A DNA stretch of 20,339 nt from RGIG5579 sp045590715 (GTDB lineage: Bacteria > Bacillota > Clostridia > Oscillospirales > SIG627), in the NCBI GenBank assembly GCA_045590715.1, contig JAZNRO010000106.1:1-20339 (forward strand), read 5' to 3'. Below the pieces are notes generated by a model. It was not told the origin of the DNA and made no database searches. It was given only the letters and a program-made list of their open reading frames with translations. How positions within the stretch are numbered: position 1 is the first letter of the stretch; every line of letters starts with the position of its first letter. A program made the position numbers and the translations under genes. Below, piece by piece: positions 7,752 through 13,765 of the stretch.

Positions 7752-9056
7752 ATGGATACAAGCAAAGGAAAAATCATAATTTCCGGCGGAAAACCTCTCG
7801 TTGGAGAAATCCCCGTTTCCGGAATGAAAAATGCCGCAGTAGCGATTATCCTCTCAACCATTTTGACCGAGGATAAATGCGTACTGGAAAATCTGCCCGA
7901 TATTTCAGATGTCAACGTTTCCCTTCAGATTCTGGAATCCATCGGTGTAAAAGTAACAAAACTGGATAAAAATACTGTTGAGATCGACTCCTCTTTTGTT
8001 ACTCCCGGCATTGCTCCCTACGAACTGGTTAGTAAAATGCGCGCATCTTACTATCTGATCGGTTCCGAGCTTGGCCGATTCGGCAGAGCCTTTGTTGGCC
8101 TTCCCGGCGGTTGTGATTTCGGCGTCCGTCCCATTGACCAGCACATCAAGGGCTTTGAAGCTCTGGGATGCGAGGTGAAATTGGACGGCGGTTACATAGA
8201 AGCCACTGCAAAAGACGGCGTTTTAAAAGGTTCTTCCGTCTATATGGACGTGGTAACCGTTGGCGGTACCATCAACGTTATGCTGGCCGCTGTAAGAGCA
8301 GAAGGCACCACCATTATTGAAAACGCGGCTCACGAGCCTCATATCGTAGATACGGCAAACTTCTTAAACGCTTGCGGTGCGGATATCAGCGGCGCCGGTA
8401 CGGACGTAATTAAGATCCGCGGTGTAAAGAAACTGCACGGCGTTACCTATTCTATCATCCCCGATATGATCGAGGCCGGTACCTTTATGATCCTGGCCGC
8501 CGCTACCAAAGGTGATCTTCGCATTACCAACGTCATTCCGAAGCATCTGGATTCTGTGACGGCAAAGCTTTGCGAAATGGGAGTTGAAGTCATTGAAGAA
8601 GACGATACGGTAACCGTTCGTCACGGTGATACTCCTTTAAACAAGGTAAACGTAAAGACTCTGCCCTATCCCGGTTTTCCCACGGATATGAACCCCCAGA
8701 TGTGCGTTCTTCTTTGCCTTGCAAACGGTCTTTCCAGACTAACGGAAAGCGTTTGGGAATCCAGATTCCGCTACGTAGAAGAATTAAAGCGTATGGGCGC
8801 TAAAATCAATATCAACGGCAGATGCGCCGAGGTGGAAGGTATTCCCCAGCTTCACGGTGCTTCTGTACGCGCGGTTGACCTTCGCGCCGGATGTGCCATG
8901 GTCATTGCCGGACTTTCCGCCAAAGGAACCACCGAGATTGATGAGATCTATCACATTTTCCGTGGCTACGAGGATCTGATCGGAAAGCTTCGCGCGGTAG
9001 GCGCTGATATCAAAGTAGTTTATCCCAAGAGCATTGAATTTTCAGATTTTGAATAA
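7752..9056 (+). CDS. murA: UDP-N-acetylglucosamine 1-carboxyvinyltransferase (MurA family, closest to the MurZ/MurAB paralogue)
   Basis: This cytosolic enzyme transfers enolpyruvate from PEP to UDP-GlcNAc, the first committed step of peptidoglycan synthesis. The 434 residues show SGMKNAA with the substrate-binding K26-N27, the active-site loop PGGCDFGVRPIDQH with C121 (the fosfomycin target cysteine), IIPDMIEAGTF, PGFPTDM with the catalytic aspartate, and DLRAG. Blocks such as RASYYLIG..LGRF, TINVMLAA and IIENAAHEP resemble recalled B. subtilis MurAB (MurZ) more than MurAA; this paralogue call is by eye. ATG at 7752 has AAAGGA 14 bases upstream, a long spacing. ricT follows after 9 bases. Unusually, the gene separates holB from ricT, which are near neighbours in B. 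subtilis. Confidence 0.95.
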   Translation: MDTSKGKIIISGGKPLVGEIPVSGMKNAAVAIILSTILTEDKCVLENLPDISDVNVSLQILESIGVKVTKLDKNTVEIDSSFVTPGIAPYELVSKMRASYYLIGSELGRFGRAFVGLPGGCDFGVRPIDQHIKGFEALGCEVKLDGGYIEATAKDGVLKGSSVYMDVVTVGGTINVMLAAVRAEGTTIIENAAHEPHIVDTANFLNACGADISGAGTDVIKIRGVKKLHGVTYSIIPDMIEAGTFMILAAATKGDLRITNVIPKHLDSVTAKLCEMGVEVIEEDDTVTVRHGDTPLNKVNVKTLPYPGFPTDMNPQMCVLLCLANGLSRLTESVWESRFRYVEELKRMGAKININGRCAEVEGIPQLHGASVRAVDLRAGCAMVIAGLSAKGTTEIDEIYHIFRGYEDLIGKLRAVGADIKVVYPKSIEFSDFE

Positions 9057-9065
9057 AGGAATAGT

Positions 9066-10184
9066 ATGGACAAGGAAAACGAAAAGCAAAATCGACACAG
9101 ACGGCACCGCCGTCCCTTTCATAAAAAGCACAACGGCAAACGAAATGCCGAGGCTGTAAAAGGTAACACGCCCGAAGAAAACGCCCTGATTTCTGCAGAA
9201 GAAAAAGCAGAAGAATCCGCCGCTGTTTTAGAAGAAACCGTAGCAGAAAACGTTCCCACCCAGATGGACACCGATTCTTCGGAAAATACCGCCGAAAAAG
9301 TTGAAAGCACGGACCTTGATAAGCAGTACCGCATCGTAGGGATCCGCTTCAGACCCGTTGGCAAGACCTACTCCTTTGATCCCGGCGAAATGGATTTCAA
9401 AATGGGTGAAAACGTTATCGTAGAAACCAGCCAGGGCCTGGAATTCGGTACAGTCAGCACTCCCCCTCACATGGCACAAGCAAAAGACGTGATCTTACCC
9501 TTGAAAAAGGTCATTCGCAGAGCCGGTGAAAACGATATTAAGAAAAGCGAAGAAAACAGAGAACTGGAACTGAAAGGCAGAAAAGTATTCCAGGAAAAAG
9601 TGAAGGAGCATAACCTTGATATGGCTCTTTCCGACGTGGAATGTTCCTTTGACCGTTCCAAACTCATCTTTTACTTTACCTCGGAAGGCCGTGTAGATTT
9701 CCGCGATTTTGTAAAGGATATGGCCGCCATTTTCAAGACTCGCATTGAACTGCGCCAGATCGGTGTCAGAGACGAAGCAAAGCAGCTGGGCGGTCTTGGT
9801 ATTTGCGGAAGACCTCTTTGCTGTAGTTCCTTCCTGGATGACTTCCAGCAGGTTTCCATTAAAATGGCAAAGGAGCAGAACCTTTCTCTCAATCCTACCA
9901 AAATCAGCGGTACTTGTGGCAGACTGATGTGCTGCTTGCGCTACGAAAACGACGTATACGTAGAAGCGGCCAAGAAATGCCCCAGAGCAGACAGCTATGT
10001 AATGACTCCCAAGGGAAAAGGCACTGTCATTGAGGCAAATATTCTTTGCGGTCGGTGCAAGGTAAGACTGGAATCAGATCCGGAGAACATCGTTCCCTTC
10101 CAGGCCGATGAACTGAAAGTTCTTCCCAAGCAGAAAAAGAACCAAAAGGAAGAAACTACCACTGAAAAGAATGGCGAAAATTAA
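9066..10184 (+). CDS. ricT: PSP1-domain protein RicT (YaaT), RNase Y complex regulator
   Basis: RicT is part of the RicA-RicF-RicT complex that, in B. subtilis, carries iron-sulphur clusters and modulates RNase Y processing, sporulation and competence. Residues about 88-335 contain the core. The family cysteines are clear: GICGRPLCC (C247, C252, C253) and SGTCGRLMCC (C284, C289, C290), plus CGRCKVRL near 328. The PSP1 core is marked by RVDFRDFVKDMAAIFKTRIELRQIGVRDEAK. The 372 residues exceed the roughly 275 of B. subtilis because of an N-terminal extension of about 85 residues, first Arg/His/Lys-rich and then Glu/Ala-rich, probably disordered and possibly nucleic-acid binding. AAAGGAA precedes the ATG; the murA stop is 9 bases upstream. 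Confidence 0.93.
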   Translation: MDKENEKQNRHRRHRRPFHKKHNGKRNAEAVKGNTPEENALISAEEKAEESAAVLEETVAENVPTQMDTDSSENTAEKVESTDLDKQYRIVGIRFRPVGKTYSFDPGEMDFKMGENVIVETSQGLEFGTVSTPPHMAQAKDVILPLKKVIRRAGENDIKKSEENRELELKGRKVFQEKVKEHNLDMALSDVECSFDRSKLIFYFTSEGRVDFRDFVKDMAAIFKTRIELRQIGVRDEAKQLGGLGICGRPLCCSSFLDDFQQVSIKMAKEQNLSLNPTKISGTCGRLMCCLRYENDVYVEAAKKCPRADSYVMTPKGKGTVIEANILCGRCKVRLESDPENIVPFQADELKVLPKQKKNQKEETTTEKNGEN

Positions 10185-10214
10185 GCCCAAATTCAACAAA
10201 TTTCTGAAAATCTA

Positions 10215-10242
10215 TTGAATTTTTCAGTATCAGTGCTATAAT
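10215..10242 (+). promoter_or_regulatory. Ferredoxin promoter with palindrome at the start site
   Basis: TTGAAT (10215-10220) and TATAAT (10237-10242) are 16 bases apart, with an extended -10 TG (10234-10235). The perfect 12-bp palindrome ATTGATATCAAT (10243-10254) follows immediately and would cover the transcription start. An inverted repeat CTGAAAA/TTTTCAG (10204-10210, 10221-10227) surrounds the -35. Confidence 0.75.
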
Positions 10243-10271
10243 ATTGATATCAATTTTTGGAGGTAACTCAA

Positions 10272-10445
10272 ATGGCATACATCATTTCTGACGAATGTGT
10301 TGGCTGCATGGCTTGCATTGACGAATGTCCCGTATCTGCAATCGTTGAAAAAGACGGCAAAGCTGAAATCGTAAAAGACGAATGCATCGAATGTGGCGCT
10401 TGCGTAGGCGTTTGCCCCGTAGAAGCTCCCCAGCCCGAAGCCTAA
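10272..10445 (+). CDS. Clostridial-type 2[4Fe-4S] ferredoxin
   Basis: This 57-residue soluble electron carrier has two cluster motifs, CVGCMACIDECP and CIECGACVGVCP, giving the eight cysteines for two low-potential [4Fe-4S] clusters. The pseudo-twofold repeat and length match ferredoxins of Clostridium that serve pyruvate:ferredoxin oxidoreductase and hydrogenase. ATG at 10272 lies 8 bases after GGAGG. It is monocistronic, with its own extended -10 promoter and a strong terminator directly after the stop. An upstream in-frame TTG at 10257 overlaps the ribosome binding site and is rejected. Confidence 0.96.
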   Translation: MAYIISDECVGCMACIDECPVSAIVEKDGKAEIVKDECIECGACVGVCPVEAPQPEA

Positions 10446-10455
10446 AAATGAATAA

Positions 10456-10493
10456 TAAAAACAAGCCACTTTCGGGTGGCTTGTTTTTATTTT
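10456..10493 (+). terminator. Intrinsic terminator of the ferredoxin gene
   Basis: TAAAAACAAGCCAC (10456-10469) pairs perfectly with GTGGCTTGTTTTTA (10476-10489) around a 6-base loop; T-rich on both sides, so it can act in both directions. Confidence 0.93.
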
Positions 10494-10511
10494 CTCTGTC
10501 AAACGCTTTTG

Positions 10512-10540
10512 TTGACTTTTTCTTTTGATTATGCTAAAAT
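10512..10540 (+). promoter_or_regulatory. Promoter of tRNA-Val
   Basis: TTGACT (10512-10517) and TAAAAT (10535-10540) are separated by 17 bases, with TGC immediately before the -10. Transcription would start about 6-7 bases before the mature tRNA end. Confidence 0.78.
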
Positions 10541-10553
10541 AAGCAAACGTTCC

Positions 10554-10629
10554 GGAGGTATAGCCCAGCTGGTAGAGCATTCGCTTGACGTGCGAAGGGT
10601 CAGGGGTTCGAGTCCCTTTGCCTCCACCA
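10554..10629 (+). tRNA. tRNA-Val (GAC), CCA encoded
   Basis: The 76-base cloverleaf has acceptor stem GGAGGTA/TGCCTCC (one G-T pair), D-arm GCCC/GAGC, anticodon stem TTCGC/GCGAA with loop TTGACGT (anticodon GAC, reading GUC and GUU valine codons), and T-arm with TTCGAGT. The discriminator is A and CCA is encoded. The D-stem has a C-A mismatch where U-A is usual. It has its own promoter and a terminator starting one base after CCA. Confidence 0.96.
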
Positions 10630-10663
10630 GAAAAACCGACAAGTTTCCACTTGTCGGTTTTTC
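10630..10663 (+). terminator. Terminator of tRNA-Val (first copy of a duplicated hairpin)
   Basis: AAAAACCGACAAGT (10631-10644) pairs exactly with ACTTGTCGGTTTTT (10649-10662) around loop TTCC, and a flanking G-C adds a pair. A near-identical hairpin recurs at 10859-10893. Confidence 0.93.
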
Positions 10664-10793
10664 AACTAAATCCACCCTTGCGGGTGGATGAAATCCGCCT
10701 CGACGGCGGATGGGTGGATTTAATTTCATCTGAGGCGTAAGCCTAAGATTTCATCAACGTTAGCTGATTTCATCCTTGCGTAGCAAGGATTTC
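10664..10793. repeat. Hairpin array A (ATC-stem-GAT hairpins with GAA/TTC linkers)
   Basis: Five small hairpins with different stems share a grammar. Each begins ATC and ends GAT, and neighbours are joined by 3-nt linkers. Left half: 10670-10689 (8 bp), GAA, 10693-10711 (7 bp). Spacer: 10712-10727. Right half: 10728-10749 (8 of 9 pairs), TTC, 10753-10768 (5 of 6 pairs), TTC, 10772-10790 (8 bp, perfect), TTC. The linkers of the two halves are complementary, so GATGAAATC on the left is the reverse complement of GATTTCATC on the right. A GGGTGGAT at 10712-10719 can also pair with the first arm, 10670-10677. There is no coding sequence. The same grammar recurs at 20012-20177. Confidence 0.85.
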
Positions 10794-10858
10794 ATTTTTT
10801 CTATGAGTTCAAATTCATATTCAAAAATGCCCGAAATATCTTTTTCGTAGCCCATAGA
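10794..10858. other. Unassigned AT-rich stretch between array A and the second terminator copy
   Basis: No RNA gene or supported coding region is seen. On the minus strand a 31-codon frame opens at 10855 (MGYEKDISGIFEYEFELIEK at its start) and ends inside the array, but it has no ribosome binding site. The 12-mer GATATTTCGGGC on that strand differs at one base from GACATTTCGGGC in the flank of array B (20201-20212), so this may be a decayed piece of a shared element. Confidence 0.4.
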
Positions 10859-10896
10859 CAGAAAAATCGACAAGTTTTCACTTGTCGGTTTTTTAT
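10859..10896 (+). terminator. Second copy of the tRNA-Val terminator hairpin
   Basis: Positions 10859-10893 match 10628-10662 at 33 of 35 bases; both differences are C to T. The 14-pair hairpin is kept (one G-T pair), and the T-run is longer. No gene lies between the array and this terminator, so it appears to be a duplicate left by a rearrangement. Confidence 0.85.
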
Positions 10897-10905
10897 CTTG
10901 CCCAC

Positions 10906-10956
10906 AAAAAGAAAGCAGCAGAGCGCTGTAAAATGCGCTCTGCTGCTTTCTTTTTT
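10906..10956. terminator. Bidirectional 21-bp terminator, 3' end of the nitroreductase gene
   Basis: Positions 10906-10926 pair perfectly with 10935-10955 around an 8-base loop; A-run on the left and T-run on the right make it active on both strands. The stop codon of the minus-strand nitroreductase gene (10955-10957) touches the stem, so it ends the TIR operon. Confidence 0.95.
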
Positions 10957-11482
10957 ATCGGTAGGATACAAGTTCCGTTATATCCTTACGTTTCTTCTGA
11001 CGAAGTTTATCGCCTTCGGCGGCGTATCCAAGAGCAATAACCAGTCTGACCGGGTTTTCTAGGCCACAGAGAGCGCAAATTTTATCACTGTCAAGCCACC
11101 CCAAGATACAGGTGGCAAGACCTTGTGCTGTAGCTTCTGCGGTAATATAAGCGGAAAGAATGCCAATATCAATGGAACGGTAATCATTCTTTTTCAGTTT
11201 CGCGCCCATAGCGGCAAATTTGGAATAGGCTTCTTCACTAATGACCAGCATCACCGGCACATTTTCAGTAAATTGATTGATGCCAGGACCGGCGGTGGCC
11301 TTCCCTACTTCTTTTGCCAGATCACCGGTACAAACGGTAATATGATAGGGCTGGCTGTTACAAGCAGAGGGAGAAAGCCTTGCGGTATTAAGAACGGCCT
11401 CCAGCTTTTCTTTTTCTACTTTTTTGTCGGGGTCGAAATTTCGGCAAGATTGGCGAATACTTGCAATTTCACTAAAATTCAT
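10955..11482 (-). CDS. Nitroreductase-family flavoprotein
   Basis: This 175-residue protein belongs to the FMN-dependent nitroreductase family, NAD(P)H-using oxidoreductases active as homodimers. The N-terminal phosphate-binding signature is IRQSCRNFD (RxSxR type), followed by ARLSPSACNSQPYH, and near the C-terminus GLATCILGWLD and IALGYAAEGD with a basic tail. The length is typical of small family members. ATG at 11482 has GGAGGAG upstream and overlaps the stop of the RyR gene by 4 bases (ATGA), so translation is coupled. Its place as last gene of the TIR operon suggests a redox or cofactor role in that system, but it may be a passenger. Substrate cannot be told from sequence. Confidence 0.92.
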   Translation of the reverse strand: MNFSEIASIRQSCRNFDPDKKVEKEKLEAVLNTARLSPSACNSQPYHITVCTGDLAKEVGKATAGPGINQFTENVPVMLVISEEAYSKFAAMGAKLKKNDYRSIDIGILSAYITAEATAQGLATCILGWLDSDKICALCGLENPVRLVIALGYAAEGDKLRQKKRKDITELVSYR

Positions 11483-11769
11483 TTTTTCTCCTCCTTCTGA
11501 ATTTCAAAACCGAGAGAAAGGATAAGTTTCACTGTTTCCATAGCAGTTTTGCGGTCGTATTCCTTTTCCTCTTCGGGAAGCTGGGCGTAAGGCAACAGAC
11601 AAGGATGAGTCTTTTTTTCATCGTTTCGTTCCGAACCGTATGTCCAGCCTTGGGCCATTCTCTCCCGGGACCAAACGTCGTGAACGTTTTCTGCTATTTT
11701 TTCCGTAAGTTCTACCAGTTCTTCCGGCAGAACAACGTCTTTGGTATCAATAGGTTTTGGGATATACAT
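11479..11769 (-). CDS. Small stand-alone RyR-domain protein
   Basis: This 96-residue protein is essentially one RyR (ryanodine-receptor repeat) domain, PF02026-like. The core is ENVHDVWSRERMAQGWTYG (about residues 32-50) with HPCLLPYAQLPEEEKEYD (about 61-78) and a final helix TVKLILSLGF. Prokaryotic RyR domains are thought to bind small, possibly nucleotide-derived, ligands; the ligand here is unknown. ATG at 11769 has AAAGGAG 5 bases upstream and follows the stop of the upstream RCK-RyR gene by one base. An earlier in-frame TTG (11787) would overlap that gene and is rejected. The upstream gene carries a second RyR domain with the same HD-W / HPC pattern, so the two may bind the same ligand or each other. 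Confidence 0.88.
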   Translation of the reverse strand: MYIPKPIDTKDVVLPEELVELTEKIAENVHDVWSRERMAQGWTYGSERNDEKKTHPCLLPYAQLPEEEKEYDRKTAMETVKLILSLGFEIQKEEKK

Positions 11770-11770
11770 A

Positions 11771-13714
11771 TTACTCCTTTGAATCAAGTAAGGAAGCCAT
11801 ACGGAGAATTTCCGGGATCTTTTTTACGATATCAAAATCATATTTCTGGAAATCCACCGGTTTCTTTCCGATCTTTAATTCATTATATTCTTCTGCCACA
11901 AGATCAAGTTCCTCCCAAGCAGTAATACAAGGATGGAGCTTTGCATGATCGTCCTTATGAGATCCGGTCTTATGAGCATATTCCTTCATTTGGGCAATGC
12001 TTGCCTTTCGGTAGCCTTCGCTTCTCATAAAGGCATTCCAACGGTCGTGCTCGTTTTTCGCAAGTTCCAAAAGTGCCACTTCATCCGAAATATAGGATTC
12101 AAATTTAGCGCTGATCTTGCCATCCAGCACCGAATCGCCGGGTTTCAAAACACCGCAGGAAACAAGCTTTGAGGGAATATGCAGCGCAGTGGCCATAGAG
12201 GAGCGTCTATCATATTCCCGGGTATAGAAGTGATGAAGGACCTCTTTATAATAAGAACTGCCCACAGGCTCATTTAACGCACCGAAATAACAAAGGTGGA
12301 TGGCAAAAGCCAAATGCTCAAGTTCCGTATTGAAAAGAGAGCGCTGGCGGAAAATGGTTTCAGTGGTACCGAAAATATGGATATTTCTATTCTCCAGAAA
12401 ACTGTTTTCTTCGGTGAGATTAGATGATTTGGTGCTTTCGCGCACCCGGGCAAAGATCGGCGGTGTCTTCTCAAAGGAACTGCTTTTCCGAAATACTCGG
12501 TATAGGTACTCTGCCGTATTGATATTCATCTCATCCTGGCCGGTGCTGAGCACCACGTAGGTAGCATCCAGGCTCTCCTTGATGTCCTTTTCAAACTGAA
12601 CAGAATTGATATCCGTTTCAATAAACTTGATATCGTATTCCGGAAGGGAAAGTTCGGGACAGGCTTTCAGGAGTTTGCTATGCTTTTGGGAAGCGGATTT
12701 ATCATACACTCTGATCTTTAGGTGATAGCCTGTGATCTGGCCGCACCAAAGGGCGGTTTTCAGCATCCGTTCTCCCAGGCTGCCAAAGCCTACGATCATC
12801 AGAGAAATAAGACCGTCCGGCTTTGCAGATGCATAAAGCGGGTATTGATACATCAGGTCACTGCAGAAAAGGGCAATCTCGTCAATAAAGCGCATCTGAA
12901 AATATTCGTGTCTGACTATTTTCTTTCCGGAAGCGCAATTTTTTTCACTGTGAAGAAATTCTTCCAGCAAGGCAATATTGGTACCGCTCCGGGCAAAGGC
13001 ATTGACGATCACCGGGCGCTTTTTCTGATCCCGGTGCTTTAAAATCAGCGCCTCGGCCAGACGAATGTTTTCATCCTCCTTTGGAGAAATCAGATAAAAC
13101 TCATACTTTTGAAATCTGCGGCTGATCTTTAAGCTTTCACAAGAAAGATAAAGGGTAATAAAACCGAATTTTCTGGCTTTGGTAACAAGCGGCTCTCCTA
13201 CGTCCTTCGTGTTGCAGAATACCACCGTTCCCTTTCCTCTTTCTCTGATTCCTTTCGCAAGTTCCAAGGAGTTGGGATTCAAGACAGAAAAAACATGACA
13301 CTTTTTGGAAAAGCTGAATTGATATTTCATTCTCTCGCCCATATTACCAAACAGAGACAAAATCAAACTGGAGGCTAAAAGGGGTGCGGCGATAAAAGAG
13401 ATATAGTTGATGCCAAGGTAGATCCATCTGAGAACCCCGGTCAAAGCAATACTCTCGATCTGGGCAAAATCCTGCTTTGCCTTTAGGGTATCAAAGCTGA
13501 AATTGACGGCGCTGAAAATCTGATATGCCAAGGGAACTTCCAGTTCTTCTGCCCCCTCCCAATGGGTGGGAAGCACCATAAAAAAGGTAGAGAAGAACAC
13601 TCCTAAGGTAATATAAGTAATGCACTTGCTGGTACTATATGCACTTTTAAAAGCTTTATATAGAAAGAAGGCCAGCACCAAAAGGCCGGTAAGTGGCAAA
13701 ATATATGTAAACAT
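11771..13714 (-). CDS. Membrane protein with RCK-like Rossmann domains and C-terminal RyR domain (putative ligand-gated ion channel)
   Basis: The 647-residue product has about three membrane helices (about 4-22, 31-49, 101-123) with a hydrophobic stretch before TM3 that could form a pore loop. Two RCK/TrkA_N-like regions follow: the first begins near 138 (KCHVFSVLN, degenerate loop) and the second is a clear Rossmann with VGFGSLG (308-314) and YDKS. The C-terminus carries an RyR domain (about 546-608: AKNEHDRWNAFMRSEGY, then HPCITAWEELD). The architecture recalls CASTOR/POLLUX- and TrkA_N-type channels, but no canonical filter was recognised. The frame is open to a TTG at 13765 directly after the preceding stop. 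That start has no ribosome binding site and its first codons form a terminator-like hairpin, so ATG at 13714 with GAGAGG is chosen. Confidence 0.82.
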   Translation of the reverse strand: MFTYILPLTGLLVLAFFLYKAFKSAYSTSKCITYITLGVFFSTFFMVLPTHWEGAEELEVPLAYQIFSAVNFSFDTLKAKQDFAQIESIALTGVLRWIYLGINYISFIAAPLLASSLILSLFGNMGERMKYQFSFSKKCHVFSVLNPNSLELAKGIRERGKGTVVFCNTKDVGEPLVTKARKFGFITLYLSCESLKISRRFQKYEFYLISPKEDENIRLAEALILKHRDQKKRPVIVNAFARSGTNIALLEEFLHSEKNCASGKKIVRHEYFQMRFIDEIALFCSDLMYQYPLYASAKPDGLISLMIVGFGSLGERMLKTALWCGQITGYHLKIRVYDKSASQKHSKLLKACPELSLPEYDIKFIETDINSVQFEKDIKESLDATYVVLSTGQDEMNINTAEYLYRVFRKSSSFEKTPPIFARVRESTKSSNLTEENSFLENRNIHIFGTTETIFRQRSLFNTELEHLAFAIHLCYFGALNEPVGSSYYKEVLHHFYTREYDRRSSMATALHIPSKLVSCGVLKPGDSVLDGKISAKFESYISDEVALLELAKNEHDRWNAFMRSEGYRKASIAQMKEYAHKTGSHKDDHAKLHPCITAWEELDLVAEEYNELKIGKKPVDFQKYDFDIVKKIPEILRMASLLDSKE

Positions 13715-13730
13715 AAAACCTCTCAAATAG

Positions 13731-13758
13731 ACAAAAGAGTCCCGAACGCGGGACTCTT
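13731..13758 (-). terminator. Intra-operon terminator-like hairpin (possible attenuator)
   Basis: AAGAGTCCCG (13735-13744) and CGGGACTCTT (13749-13758) form a perfect 10-bp, GC-rich stem with a 4-base loop, followed on the minus strand by TTTTGTC. It lies between the asparaginase-like gene and the RCK-RyR gene and could lower expression of the last three genes. Confidence 0.65.
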
Positions 13759-13765
13759 CAATCAA

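Noticed and set aside
10476..10729. Open frames on both strands across the tRNA-Val region
   Set aside because: They overlap a clear tRNA gene, its promoter and terminator.
10664..10793. CRISPR array
   Set aside because: Units are hairpins of 14-22 bases with 3-nt linkers, not repeats of constant sequence with unique spacers; no cas genes nearby.
10753..10855. 31-codon minus-strand frame reading MGYEKDISGIFEYEFELIEK at its start
   Set aside because: No ribosome binding site, ends inside array A, too short; kept only as a possible relic.
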